In this document: in pieces, positions 36,677-45,796 of the stretch | How positions within the stretch are numbered: the first letter of the stretch is position 1 | How the letters are laid out: the number at the start of each line of letters is the position of its first letter | Assembly (NCBI RefSeq): GCF_024498195.1 | Contig: NZ_CP101824.1 | Span: 3,472,001 to 3,536,000, forward strand | DNA length: 64,000 nt | Reading direction: 5' to 3' | From: Halovivax cerinus | GTDB taxonomy: Archaea > Halobacteriota > Halobacteria > Halobacteriales > Natrialbaceae | Program-made: the position numbers and the translations under genes | Notes under the pieces: model-generated | What the model was told of the DNA's origin: nothing | The model's database searches: none | Seen by the model: only the letters and a program-made list of their open reading frames with translations

Positions 36677-36862
36677 TCACACCCAGGAGAGGTGTGTGAC
36701 GACGACCGCGAGACTGCCGAACAGGACAGCTCCGGCGAATCCCCAGGCAGCCAGTTGCTCCGGAGCGCCGACGAACATGACGACGGCTCCGAGAACGGCG
36801 AGCGCGCCGAAGAGCATCGAGAGACCGATGCCGCGATCGGACGAGGTCGTTGCGGTAGTCAT
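36677..36862 (-). CDS. Small membrane protein (DUF7525-like)
   Basis: 61 residues from the ATG at 36862 (MTTATTSSDRGIGLSMLFG); the ATG at 36901 gives a longer, less typical N-terminus. Two hydrophobic helices cover ~14-33 and ~37-58 (GFAGAVLFGSLAVVVTHLSW). The pattern matches haloarchaeal DUF7525. Function unknown. Confidence 0.72.
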   Translation of the reverse strand: MTTATTSSDRGIGLSMLFGALAVLGAVVMFVGAPEQLAAWGFAGAVLFGSLAVVVTHLSWV

Positions 36863-37045
36863 GCGAGTCTCTCGTGAGGGAACGGCCTTAACTATGCTCA
36901 TTTTCCCGTTCGATAGGCCGGCTGGAACGGGTCCGTTCGGTGGGACGCACCGGTCCGGATGGACCGTTCGGTCTCGTGAACGCGACCGACGGCCGGAATC
37001 GAGACCACGTTCCGACCGGGTCGGTCGCCAGTCGGGCCCCTCGCG

Positions 37046-38077
37046 TCAGTGAATCGTCGTGTAATCGGACTCCTCGTTGAGCGCGAGGTTCGCCGCGATC
37101 TCGGCGTTTCTGACGGCGTACTGCGCGGTCTGTTCGAGACTGACGAGGACCTCTCGGACACGGAGGAGATCTTCGTTCGGCATCTCCGGGAGACCCGTGA
37201 GCACGTCGTCCTCGTGGTCTGATATCTCGGCGAAACTCGTTCGGGCTCCGATCGCCATGTCGTACTCTCGTTCGACGGCTGCCTCGACGGCCAGCGTGGT
37301 GATGTCGTCGACCTCGTCGGTCAGCTCGCGAATATCCGAAACGACGGCGTTCTCGACGTCGAGGCTGTGTCCCTGCGTCTCCAGGACGATGTCAGCGATG
37401 TCCTCGGCGTTGTCGGCTGTGAGTTCCAGGTTCTTCGCGATGGAGCGATAACCGATGAGCGAGACGCCGCCGTCCAGTCCCACCGCCTGCGCAACGGCGG
37501 GATTCCCGTGGGCGCTGAAGATGAGCCGGAGGATGAGAACGAAGATCTTGTTCGCCTGGCGCTCCCGGTTCAACGCACGCTCTGCGAGGTCGGGATTGCC
37601 GTGAGCGAGCGCCTTGATCGCCTCGCCGCGCATGGTTCGCCCGGTCCGCTCGAGTCGAGTGAGCAGGTTGTCGAGCGTGAAGTCGGCCGGATCGACGGAA
37701 CACCGAATCGCGATGCTCTCCGGCGTCTCCTCGATGACGCCGAGGCCCATCAGCTGCGTCTCCGCCAGATAAACCGCGTTGATGATGTCGGAATCGAGCG
37801 CGCCGTCCTCCCGCTCGACGTGAATCACCCGACGTCCGAGCGCGTACTGGGCGACGATCGCCCGCTCGACAGCCGTCGCGTCCAGTTCGTCAGCGTGGAC
37901 GATCGCCTCGCTCTCTTCGACGTGTGCCGACTCGGGCATCACGGTCAGCGTCCCGTTCGACCCCGTGCGCAACGAGACCTCGTCACCCTTTTCGACGCCC
38001 TGTGCGCTCGCCCACTCCGCCGGCAACGTCATCGCCAGCGTCGACGGACCGAGACGCTGGACCTTTCGCGTCTTCAT
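37046..38077 (-). CDS. phoU: PhoU-domain phosphate uptake regulator with AbrB-like N-terminus
   Basis: 343 residues from the ATG at 38077 (MKTRKVQRLGPSTLAMTLPA). The first ~45 residues are a SpoVT/AbrB swapped-hairpin DNA-binding domain. Residues ~110-340 are two PhoU helical bundles with the metal-binding-type repeats (ELTADNAEDIADIVLETQGH; FAEISDHEDDVL). This fusion is common in haloarchaea, where it is proposed to couple phosphate signals to gene control. No pst genes are adjacent in this window. Confidence 0.88.
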   Translation of the reverse strand: MKTRKVQRLGPSTLAMTLPAEWASAQGVEKGDEVSLRTGSNGTLTVMPESAHVEESEAIVHADELDATAVERAIVAQYALGRRVIHVEREDGALDSDIINAVYLAETQLMGLGVIEETPESIAIRCSVDPADFTLDNLLTRLERTGRTMRGEAIKALAHGNPDLAERALNRERQANKIFVLILRLIFSAHGNPAVAQAVGLDGGVSLIGYRSIAKNLELTADNAEDIADIVLETQGHSLDVENAVVSDIRELTDEVDDITTLAVEAAVEREYDMAIGARTSFAEISDHEDDVLTGLPEMPNEDLLRVREVLVSLEQTAQYAVRNAEIAANLALNEESDYTTIH

Positions 38078-38188
38078 GCGGAGAGCTTGCACGGCACCGT
38101 CCTTAACCCTACCCCTACATCCTTATATTCACTCCAGTTTATGAGGATGAGGATAAGGTCGTGATCGAGGACCGACAGACGGTGGAAC

Positions 38189-38230
38189 CCATCGGGGACG
38201 GGTACGATACCATCGGGGACAGGTACGATC
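38189..38230. repeat. Two-copy 21-bp tandem repeat
   Basis: Units at 38189-38209 and 38210-38230 (ccatcggggac[g/a]ggtacgat) agree at 19 of 21 bases. They lie in the 338-bp gap between phoU and the ATP-NAD kinase gene, which holds no supported gene. Confidence 0.7.
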
Positions 38231-38270
38231 CGTGAGCAGACTGCCGTGGCGACAGAACACACTCGAGCGT

Positions 38271-38334
38271 GGTGCCGAAGAGGGCTCGATCCCGGCAACA
38301 GGACACACCTGATTGCGGTACCGAAGAGGGCTCG
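38271..38334. repeat. Direct repeat pair of 18 bp
   Basis: GGTGCCGAAGAGGGCTCG at 38271-38288 and GGTACCGAAGAGGGCTCG at 38317-38334 (17 of 18 identical) lie in the same gap as the 21-bp tandem repeat. They could be protein-binding sites or slippage products. Confidence 0.6.
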
Positions 38335-38415
38335 GCGGTCGGGCGACGAGCGTCGGACCGTTGTACCGCACACGACTGAGCACGTCACCGGGCGACGACA
38401 CGGAGGACAGGGCGT

Positions 38416-39492
38416 TCACACCACTTTGATCATTCGCGTCGTAAATCGGCCCGTTCTGACGTCCATCCAGCCCCTGAGAGACTCGTCGATGTCGGGGTCG
38501 TCGGTATCGACACGGAGGACGTCGAGCGCGTCGAGTTTCGCACCGGAGGCGACGACGTCGATCTCGTCGGCCTGCCCCAACACGGCCGGCGAAAGCTGGT
38601 GATTGCCGCGGCCGAAGACGAACCCCTGTCCGCCGATGGGTGAGACGACGACGGTCGCCGGCGGTTCCATCGCCTCCAGGATCTCCGATTCGGCCGCGTC
38701 ACGCGCGATCGTCTCGCCGTCGCGCCACACGTCGACCCCGAGCGGCGAGGAATCTGCGCCCAGTTCCTCCTGGATCGCTCCGACGGTCCCGCCCGGACCG
38801 AAGACGTAGGTCCTGTCGGGGTCGATCCCGCGGGCGAACCCGGCCGCGAGCGTCTCGACGCTCCCACTGGCGAGTTGCTTGCCGGACTGGACCGCCCGCG
38901 TGACGGGGACCTGGACGACGGCTTTGAGTTCCGTCCGGACCGTCCCCTCGCGATAGGCCGCTTCGTCGATGTCGTTGACCTCCCGCGCGGCGACGTCGTC
39001 GTATGTCGCCGCGACGCGTCCGGCATCCGCGGGCGTGACACCGAAGACGGCGGAGTAGATCTTGACGCCGGCGGGAACGCCGAGGACGGGCGTCTCCCCG
39101 CCGTCCTCCTCGACGACGGTCGCGACGTCGACGGCCGTGCCGTCACCACCGACGAACAGCACGAGATCGACGCCCCGATCGAGCAGCGCGCGGACGGTCT
39201 CGCGCGTGTCGCTCCCGCCCGTCTCCGTCGGCGACGTCGGGGGTTCGTGGACGACCGTCGGTTCGACGCCCGCCGCGCGGACGGCGTCCGCGCCCATCGG
39301 CGCACCCGCTGTGAGGACCGTCGCATCCGGTTCGCGTTCGACGAACGCGGCGATCGCCTCGCGCGCTCGATCGGGTGCACGGGGCTCGGCGCCCCGCTCA
39401 CGCGCTTCGTCTAGCAGTCCATCGGTCCCCTTGAGCCCGACTCGACCGCCCATCCCGGCGATCGGATTTACGACGAAACCCAGCCGTGTCAT
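38416..39492 (-). CDS. ATP-NAD/AcoX kinase family protein
   Basis: 358 residues from the ATG at 39492 (MTRLGFVVNPIAGMGGRVGL). The kinase signatures are NPIAGMGG, LVLFVGGDGTAVDVA (GGDGT), GVPAGVKIYSAVFG and SPIGGQGFVFGRGNHQL. The family is related to NAD kinase and AcoX; the haloarchaeal members are uncharacterised or annotated as ATP-NAD kinase. The genes for this and the 40-codon protein at 39614 start back to back. Confidence 0.85.
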   Translation of the reverse strand: MTRLGFVVNPIAGMGGRVGLKGTDGLLDEARERGAEPRAPDRAREAIAAFVEREPDATVLTAGAPMGADAVRAAGVEPTVVHEPPTSPTETGGSDTRETVRALLDRGVDLVLFVGGDGTAVDVATVVEEDGGETPVLGVPAGVKIYSAVFGVTPADAGRVAATYDDVAAREVNDIDEAAYREGTVRTELKAVVQVPVTRAVQSGKQLASGSVETLAAGFARGIDPDRTYVFGPGGTVGAIQEELGADSSPLGVDVWRDGETIARDAAESEILEAMEPPATVVVSPIGGQGFVFGRGNHQLSPAVLGQADEIDVVASGAKLDALDVLRVDTDDPDIDESLRGWMDVRTGRFTTRMIKVV

Positions 39493-39613
39493 GCCGAGGG
39501 GTTGCAGCGGAGACGGCAAAAGCCACGCGGCTCCGACGGCCCAGAGTGGCGAGTTCGCGGCGACACCGACGCGGATCTGAACGATTAAGGAGCCCCACCC
39601 GTCACTATCGGAC

Positions 39614-39736
39614 ATGGTCGAACACGCACCCGTCCTCGAGACCGGATCAACGCTACCCATCGACGCCGTCGGCTGGGGCGTCCTCCTTCTCAGCCTGCTC
39701 GTAACGGCTCTCTGGCTCGCGTACGTCTACCGCTGA
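39614..39736 (+). CDS. 40-residue single-helix membrane microprotein
   Basis: ATG at 39614, stop at 39734-39736. The peptide starts MVEHAPVLETGS, has a hydrophobic helix (VGWGVLLLSLLVTALWLAYV) and ends with Tyr-Arg. The composition and the sharp helix, plus its position divergent from the ATP-NAD kinase gene, make it look real. I recall similar 40-residue haloarchaeal proteins next to this kinase gene. Function unknown. Confidence 0.65.
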   Translation: MVEHAPVLETGSTLPIDAVGWGVLLLSLLVTALWLAYVYR

Positions 39737-40033
39737 CGCGGGTCGGAGCCCAGAAGCACCCCCAGCGAACGACGAGACGCGGCCGCTGGATACGGGATTC
39801 GATCCAGCGTCGGGACGGAAACCCGATGCGGGAATCGACCCGGAGGATCAGATTACGCGGGTCCCGACACGAATGGCCTGATTCCGTGGTGCCCGACCCG
39901 ACAGGTCTGGACGACGAACAGTCCGGCTCCGGTTCGAATACGACGATGTGACGGCGAAAACGGGATTCCTTCGACGGTGACGGTCTCCGTAACCACAAGA
40001 TTCAACCCTGATAATTTGCAACACTGTCGTAGG

Positions 40034-40387
40034 ATGTCACACAGTCCGCAGGGGGGGAACCAGGAAGCGCGGTCCGTGCTGGGCGCTCTCGGCAGCAAAT
40101 ACAGCGCGGAGATCCTGTGTGCGGCAGAGACACCGAAGTCCGCACAGGCGCTGAGCGACGACATCGAGATCCCGATCGCGACGTGCTATCGCCGCATCGA
40201 GGAACTCGTCGAGGCCGGACTCTTGGAGTGCGAAGGCCGACAGCTGTCAGAGGAGGGGAGACGCACGAGCATCTACCGTCGAACCATCGACGAGGTCGAG
40301 ATCGACTTCAGCGACGACCGGCCGCGATTCTCTGAGAAACGCCGCACCGAAGCCAAGAATCGACTCCAGGACCAGCGCCGGGAGTGA
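40034..40387 (+). CDS. Winged-helix transcriptional regulator (ArsR-like)
   Basis: 117 residues from the ATG at 40034 (MSHSPQGGNQEARSVLGALG). The helix-turn-helix is EILCAAETPKSAQALSDDIEIPIATCYRRI followed by EELVEAGLLECEG (wing). Similar haloarchaeal proteins control membrane or stress genes, but the target here is unknown. TATA-like gataatttg lies about 28 nt before the ATG, so the mRNA is probably leaderless. The 297-bp stretch 39737-40033 upstream has no supported gene. Confidence 0.8.
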   Translation: MSHSPQGGNQEARSVLGALGSKYSAEILCAAETPKSAQALSDDIEIPIATCYRRIEELVEAGLLECEGRQLSEEGRRTSIYRRTIDEVEIDFSDDRPRFSEKRRTEAKNRLQDQRRE

Positions 40388-40568
40388 GATGGGCGATCGA
40401 GCGTCGCCGGGCCAGACGCCACATCACCGCGTTCGCACTACGATCGTCCGATCGGTCCGAGCGTGTCGGCATACAAACGCCGACGTCACGTGGTAGCGAA
40501 TTCTTCCGCGAACGCGGAACCACCAGTACGAGTCGCGTTCGATCGAGAATCGATCAGAGGGTCGTCGG

Positions 40569-41465
40569 TTACGTACCCGCGTCACGTCCACGTGACGTGA
40601 CGTAGATTCCCACGAGGACGACCGCACCACCGGTGAGCGTGACCGCGTCTGGCACCTCGGCGAGCAAGGCGAGTGCGAGCACCGTCGATCCGATCGGTTC
40701 ACCGAGCCAGGCGACGCTGACGACGACGGATTCGACGTGTTCGAGCGTCCAGTTGATCAACGTGTGCCCCAGGATACCCGGGACGACCGCCATCGTCACG
40801 AAGAGGAGCCACTCGACGGGCGGGTAGGCCACGTACTCGTGACCCTGTGCGCCGACGAGTGCGAACAGCGTGAGCGAACAGGCGGCGTAGACCACGGTGA
40901 CGTATGGAAACAACGAGACGCGCTGGCGGATCGATCGCCCGGCGAGGACGTACCCGGCGAGGGTGATCGCACCGACCATGGCGAGCGCATTTCCGAGGGC
41001 GGTGGCGTCCGCGAGCGGCGCCTGACCGGCGTCACCGAACGACATGATCGCCGCCCCGCCGATCGCGACGGCGATGCCGCCGACCGTCCGACGCGTGATC
41101 CGCTCGCCGAGGAGGAATCCCGCACCGATCGCGACGAAGACCGGCTGGGTCTGCACCAGCGTCACGCTCGCCGCGACGCTCGTGTAATTCAGGCTCTCGA
41201 ACCAGGACGCAAAGTGGACGGCGAGTGCGATACCGGCGAGCGCGGCGAACGCGAGATCACGACGCGAGAGACGACCGAACTCCTCACGGTGAAAGTGGAC
41301 GGCGATCGGTGCGACGAGAACCGTCGTGAAGAGCACCCGGTAGAACGCTGCGACGGACGACGGCGCGGCGCTCCAGCGGACCAGGATTGCGCTCATACTC
41401 CCGGCCAGGACGGCGACCGCGAGGGCGGTGACCGGCGTGACGCGTCCGTCCGTCGAGAGAGACAC
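40569..41465 (-). CDS. EamA/DMT-superfamily transporter
   Basis: About 298 residues from a GTG at 41465 (VSLSTDGRVTPVTALAVAVL). Ten predicted helices in two EamA repeats are seen; conserved segments include SMSAILVRWSAAPS, FYRVLFTTVLVAP, TSVAASVTLVQTQPVF, and WLGEPIGSTVLALALLAEVP. It should be a metabolite or amino-acid exporter/permease. The start is uncertain: an in-frame start at 41561 adds 32 residues that do not look like the family. Confidence 0.8.
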   Translation of the reverse strand: MSLSTDGRVTPVTALAVAVLAGSMSAILVRWSAAPSSVAAFYRVLFTTVLVAPIAVHFHREEFGRLSRRDLAFAALAGIALAVHFASWFESLNYTSVAASVTLVQTQPVFVAIGAGFLLGERITRRTVGGIAVAIGGAAIMSFGDAGQAPLADATALGNALAMVGAITLAGYVLAGRSIRQRVSLFPYVTVVYAACSLTLFALVGAQGHEYVAYPPVEWLLFVTMAVVPGILGHTLINWTLEHVESVVVSVAWLGEPIGSTVLALALLAEVPDAVTLTGGAVVLVGIYVTSRGRDAGT

Positions 41466-41677
41466 GTTGTGGACCTTCCAGGCCAGCACCCAATCAGTTT
41501 CGACTGCGGCAGTCGAGACCGACACGGCGACGGTCGATGCAGCGGGCCGGCGAACGCACACTGGAACGCGTTCGTGACGGGAACGTACGCGAGAACGAGG
41601 GGACAGAGAACGACACCGTCGATAGCGCGGAGACGCGCTCCGTTCGGGAGACGGATCCCGTCAGGTGACCCGTCCCG

Positions 41678-43108
41678 TTACCGGGCGCGTTCGGCTTCCG
41701 CCTGGACGAGGTAGACACGGTCATCGGCGTACGGCGTCACCGCCTCGAGGGCGTCTTCGGTGCCGATCTGTCGGAGCGCCCACGCGGCGCTCGCACGGAC
41801 GGAGTCGGTCTCGTCACCAGCGAGGACGTCCGCGAGCGGGGCGATGGTCCGTGTATCGCCGATGAGTCCCAGCGAGCGAGCCGCCCGACTGCGAACGGTG
41901 GGGTTCTCGTCGGCCAGCTGGTCGGCGATCGGCTGGACGGCCGCCTCGGCGCCGAGCTGTCCGAGGGCGCGCATCGTCGTGGTACGCATGGCGACGTCGC
42001 CGGTGTCGACGTAGTCGAGGAGGGTGTCGACGACGTCCTCCGTGGATTCGCCGATCGCGCCCAGCACCCGGATCGCCCGTTCGTCGCGGCGGTTCGCCCG
42101 CTGGACCATGGCGTCGATCGCCGCGGGATCGGCCAGGTGTTCGAGCGCCTCGAAGCAGTGGCCCTCCATGTAGTCCGAATCGAGCGAGTCGAGCGCGAGC
42201 AAGATTTGCTCGACGTTGCCCTGCTGCTGGTGGACCTTGAGCGCGTGCCACTCCGGCGGGAAGTCCTTGACGTGATCGAGAACGTCGTAGAATCCCTCTC
42301 GACGGAGCTGCTCGCGGACCTCGAGGTCGTCCCAGGCAGTCGCGTCGTCCACTCCGTCGTGCAGGTCGTCGGCGATTTCGAGAAGCGTCGCGATGGTCCC
42401 AGCGTCGTCGTCCGGGTCGAGGTCGGCGGCGTCGATCTCGGCCTCGGCGTCCTCGACCGTGGCCGCGAGGTCGGCGACGGCGTCTTCGATCCGATCGTCG
42501 ACGACCGATCGCACCGCGCCGGGATCGTCGCTCGCGGCGGTGGAGTCGCCCTCGTCTTCGGCCCCGTCGGACGGGTCGACGTCCGAGACGTCGAACGCGG
42601 ACTCCTCGACCGGCGCGATCGCCTCGTCGGCCGCACCGAGCGCCGCTATCGTCTCGTCGCGTGCAGTGGCGACGACCGGCCGGAGCTGGTCGACGCCCTC
42701 CGCGGTCCAACGCGTCGACGACAGGTCGCTCCGTGCGCTCCCGTACTCGTCGACGACGTCCTCGGCGTACGGGCCGCGCTGGTCCTCGATCCCCGACTCG
42801 ACGTCGTCTATGGCGTCGCCGAGGTCGTCGCGTTCCTCGCGGACCGCTTCGTACGGGTCCTCGGGGACCTCTTCGTCTTCGTCCTCCGGTTCGTCCGGCG
42901 GCTCGGGTACCTCGATCGACTCGTGGTCCGCCCGGACGTCGTCGAGCGTGGCCTCGACCTCGTCCAGGTCGGGTTCCGTCTCGGCCGCCTCGAGCTCCGT
43001 TTCGAGCGCGTCGACGGCCTCGCGAACGGCCGCGAGTGTCGACTCGAGTTCCTCGACGTCGGGGACCGCTTCGTCCGCCGACCCCTCGTCGGCGTCCCCG
43101 TCGCTCAT
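41678..43108 (-). CDS. HEAT-repeat protein with acidic coiled-coil N-terminus
   Basis: 476 residues from the ATG at 43108 (MSDGDADEGSADEAVPDVEE). Residues ~15-240 are very acidic and predicted coiled coil (LAAVREAVDALETELEAAE). Residues ~260-475 carry HEAT/PBS-lyase repeats, for example MRTTTMRALGQLGAEAAVQP, VRSRAARSLGLIGDTRTIAP and VRASAAWALRQIGTEDALEA. A protein-protein scaffold is likely. Partner unknown. Confidence 0.85.
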   Translation of the reverse strand: MSDGDADEGSADEAVPDVEELESTLAAVREAVDALETELEAAETEPDLDEVEATLDDVRADHESIEVPEPPDEPEDEDEEVPEDPYEAVREERDDLGDAIDDVESGIEDQRGPYAEDVVDEYGSARSDLSSTRWTAEGVDQLRPVVATARDETIAALGAADEAIAPVEESAFDVSDVDPSDGAEDEGDSTAASDDPGAVRSVVDDRIEDAVADLAATVEDAEAEIDAADLDPDDDAGTIATLLEIADDLHDGVDDATAWDDLEVREQLRREGFYDVLDHVKDFPPEWHALKVHQQQGNVEQILLALDSLDSDYMEGHCFEALEHLADPAAIDAMVQRANRRDERAIRVLGAIGESTEDVVDTLLDYVDTGDVAMRTTTMRALGQLGAEAAVQPIADQLADENPTVRSRAARSLGLIGDTRTIAPLADVLAGDETDSVRASAAWALRQIGTEDALEAVTPYADDRVYLVQAEAERAR

Positions 43109-43183
43109 GCCCGCACCTCCCCGCGGTCTCCGGACCGCCGATCGCTGGGCGCCTTCATACCCGCCGTTCGGGTACAAATCCCC

Positions 43184-43903
43184 CTAAGCGTTTCCATACA
43201 CCCGGGCGGCGAACCGTCCGCCCTGCCAGTAGAGCCACGGTCCGAGGAGGAGGTACGCGAGGCCGAGCGTCAGAAGGGCGACGGGAAACGACCGACCGGC
43301 AACGGACGGAATCGCGACCGCGAGCACGTGGACGATGCCCATCAACAACGCGTCGCGGGCCTGCAGGTCGGGATAGCGGATCGTCGCCACCATCAGGTAA
43401 CAGAAGGCGATGGTGAGCCCCAGAATGACCACCGGGTCGTCGATACCGGCGAGGATCGCCGCACCGAGGATCGTCCCCGCGAGCGTCGTCTGGACGCCCT
43501 CCGTGTAGTCGGCGTCGGTGTCGTACGCCGTGTACAGGCCGAGCCTGGCCACGGCCATCGCGACGAACGTGGCACTGACCGCTCCGATCCCGACCAGCCG
43601 TGGGGAGACGGCGGTGGACGCCACGTCGAAGCCGTCCGTGACGACGACGAACGAGAGTGTCGCCGGCGCGACGGCGAACGAGGCGACGTCGGCCAGCGAG
43701 TCGAGGTGCGGGCCAGCGGGCGTTCCGCCGAACCGCCGGGCGAGGACGCCGTCCAGACCGTCGAGGACCGCAGCCAGCAACACCAGTCGGGCGGCGAATC
43801 GGACGTCGACGAACGCGAACACGACGGCGAGGAACCCGAGCGCCGCGTTCCCGATCGTGACGGCGTCGGCGACGCCGAGCCGTCCGACGAACCGGGGTCG
43901 CAT
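43184..43903 (-). CDS. pssA: Protein-sorting-system archaetidylserine synthase (CDP-alcohol phosphatidyltransferase)
   Basis: 239 residues. The CDP-alcohol phosphotransferase motif D-G-x2-A-R-x8-G-x3-D-x3-D is Asp51-Gly52, Ala55-Arg56, Gly64, Asp68 and Asp72 (allowing for the family's spacing). Six to seven helices are predicted. In haloarchaea PssA makes archaetidylserine, which with PssD supplies the lipid used to anchor ArtA/PGF-CTERM proteins. A PGF-CTERM protein is encoded at 59215-64000. Confidence 0.85.
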   Translation of the reverse strand: MRPRFVGRLGVADAVTIGNAALGFLAVVFAFVDVRFAARLVLLAAVLDGLDGVLARRFGGTPAGPHLDSLADVASFAVAPATLSFVVVTDGFDVASTAVSPRLVGIGAVSATFVAMAVARLGLYTAYDTDADYTEGVQTTLAGTILGAAILAGIDDPVVILGLTIAFCYLMVATIRYPDLQARDALLMGIVHVLAVAIPSVAGRSFPVALLTLGLAYLLLGPWLYWQGGRFAARVYGNA

Positions 43904-44076
43904 ACGTCTCCGTGACGCGGCACCGACCTTACGTGTTCCGTCTCGCCGCGAACGCCCTCGGCGAGCCCGCCACCATCGCTCGGCCGTGTCGCTCCCGAAC
44001 GAGGGATACCGCGCCCATTCCCACAGTCCGGGGACGAACCGCGCCGGTTAAACGACCCACGGCCGAAGTCGCGGGT

Positions 44077-44523
44077 ATGAGACGCCGAGCGTACCTCGCC
44101 GGAGCGGGCTCACTCGGCACCCTCACCCTGTCGGGCTGTACCGCGCTCGCCGACACCGCGGACCACCTGTTCGGGGACGAGTACGACGTGGGGATGGACC
44201 GCAACGCGTTCACCCCCGCGACCGTCGAGACGCGCGCCGGCGACCCCATCGTCTGGAAGAACACGAGCGGCTCCGTCCACACCGTCACGGGCTACGACGG
44301 CTCGTTCGAGGGCGCGGCCGAGTATTTCGCCTCCGGCGGGTACGACTCCGAGTCCGCAGCGCGCGAGACCTGGTTCGACTCGCAAGGCGGCGCCATCGGA
44401 ACCGGCGACACCTTCGAACACACGATCGAGGTTCCAGGCCGATACCAGTACTTTTGCGTTCCACACGAGCTGGACGGCAACGGACGCGCCCGCATGGTCG
44501 GGACGATCGTCGTGACCGAGTGA
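44077..44523 (+). CDS. Halocyanin-like blue-copper lipoprotein
   Basis: 148 residues from the ATG at 44077. Signal with lipobox Cys21 (LTLSGC). Cupredoxin copper ligands: His in GSVHTVTGYD, Cys and His in YQYFCVPHELDG and Met in RARMVGTIVV. It should be anchored outside the membrane and carry electrons between redox complexes. An upstream frame is open but contains only a shadow. Confidence 0.9.
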   Translation: MRRRAYLAGAGSLGTLTLSGCTALADTADHLFGDEYDVGMDRNAFTPATVETRAGDPIVWKNTSGSVHTVTGYDGSFEGAAEYFASGGYDSESAARETWFDSQGGAIGTGDTFEHTIEVPGRYQYFCVPHELDGNGRARMVGTIVVTE

Positions 44524-44681
44524 TTTCGGGGACCGGCCGAATCGGGACGCCCAGGAGAATTCGACTGCACGCTCGTCGATGGGCACGGACCGGCCGGGAG
44601 CCGGTCGGTGCGCCGACCCACGTCAGAGACGCGGTCACTGACGAACGACAGCTCGCAAAACGGAAACGGGCGCTCGACGGG

Positions 44682-45323
44682 TCAGTCGTCGGCTTCCACG
44701 TCGCTCTCGTCGAGGTCCACGGCGGTCGCCTCCTCTTCGGCCACCTCGTCGGGGTGCGCCTCGAGCGTCGTCTTCTGGACTTCGACGCGTCGGAGCGGGT
44801 AGATCGTCTTCGCCTCACCGTAGATCGCCGATGAGAGACGGCCCTGGACGATGCTGTCGACGAGCTCTTCGAAGGTTCGGTCGGCCGCGGCCGACTCGAC
44901 CATCTCGACCATCTCCTCCCGGATCGCCATCTCCTGGCTCGCGTCGGCCTTCTTGGTCGTGAACGCGACCGGCTGGACCTGCACGCGGTAGTCGTCGGTC
45001 GTCATGACCGTCACGTACGCCTCTACCTTCGAGGCACCGCGGCGGACCAGCGAACGCAGGTAGTCCCGCGTGAGGGAGTGTTCGACGAACTCGGTGTAGG
45101 CCGAGTCGCTGCCGACGTCAGTGATGCGGAACGTGAGCTTCGTGTTGTTCTCGCTGGCGTTGTTCGTGAGGTCGCCGAGCGTCGTCTCGATCGTTCGGTC
45201 GTATACCTGTTCGGCTTCGTCCGCGGGGGTCTCGCCGAGCTCCTCCCGGTCGAACATCTCCGGGGCGAGCACGGTGTACCACCGCTTCTCTTGCTTCGTG
45301 CGTGAAACTGATCGTTCACTCAT
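44682..45323 (-). CDS. rps3ae: Ribosomal protein S3Ae (S1e)
   Basis: 213 residues. Starts MSERSVSRTKQEKRWYTVLA; conserved EMFDREELGET, TDVGSDSAYTEFVEHSLTRDYLRSLVRRG and IYPLRRVEVQK. The small-subunit protein S3Ae has an acidic C-terminal tail here (ATAVDLDESDVEADD). Its ATG overlaps the pcc1 stop by 4 bp. Last gene of the operon rps15-recJ-like-pcc1-rps3ae. Confidence 0.95.
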   Translation of the reverse strand: MSERSVSRTKQEKRWYTVLAPEMFDREELGETPADEAEQVYDRTIETTLGDLTNNASENNTKLTFRITDVGSDSAYTEFVEHSLTRDYLRSLVRRGASKVEAYVTVMTTDDYRVQVQPVAFTTKKADASQEMAIREEMVEMVESAAADRTFEELVDSIVQGRLSSAIYGEAKTIYPLRRVEVQKTTLEAHPDEVAEEEATAVDLDESDVEADD

Positions 45324-45796
45324 GGTGTATCTGTTGTGTCTGTCTGCGTTCGGTCGTCTGTCGATTCGTCGGTTGGCTGCGAACCGGCCGTCGATGCGCT
45401 TTCATCCGGCGCGTCGCCGTTCGTCCGCTCGGCATCCGCTGACGTCTCGTCGTCCGGCGCGTCGCCGTTCATCGTCGAACGCTCGGTCTGCGCGCGGGCC
45501 GCGTCTCCCGACCGGGCGCCCGTCGCCACCGCCTCTGCGACCGCGAGGTTGACGAGCGTGTCGTCCACGGTGGACTGGAGTCCGCTCGTCGACTCGCGCT
45601 CGATCGTCGTGACGACGACGCGTTCGTCGGCGCCGGCGGTCGTCGCATCGGCCGCTCCTCCCTCGTCGTTCGTCGACCCGTCGTCGACGACGGACTCGAC
45701 GCGCGTGTCCATCTCGTCGGTGTTGTCGGGAGCCAGCGCAGCGGCGACCGTCTCCGGGTCGGCGTGAGCCGTCCGGATGGTGGCGCGTCGCGTCAT
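45320..45796 (-). CDS. pcc1: KEOPS complex subunit Pcc1 with long acidic C-terminal extension
   Basis: 158 residues from the ATG at 45796 (MTRRATIRTAHADPETVAAA). The N-terminal ~90 residues match Pcc1: alternating strands with ALAPDNTDEM and the C-terminal helix TVDDTLVNLAVAEAVA. Pcc1 is the dimerisation subunit of KEOPS, which makes t6A in tRNA. Archaeal Pcc1 is normally ~80-100 residues. Here ~70 acidic low-complexity residues follow, containing a repeated NGDAPD (exact 18-bp DNA repeat at 45405-45422 and 45453-45470). It overlaps both neighbours by 4 bp. Confidence 0.85.
   Translation of the reverse strand: MTRRATIRTAHADPETVAAALAPDNTDEMDTRVESVVDDGSTNDEGGAADATTAGADERVVVTTIERESTSGLQSTVDDTLVNLAVAEAVATGARSGDAARAQTERSTMNGDAPDDETSADAERTNGDAPDESASTAGSQPTDESTDDRTQTDTTDTP

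Noticed and set aside
38074-38388. Minus-strand ORF containing the tandem repeat (IVPVPDG twice)
   Set aside because: Extends into the phoU start, has no coherent composition, and only reflects the DNA repeat.
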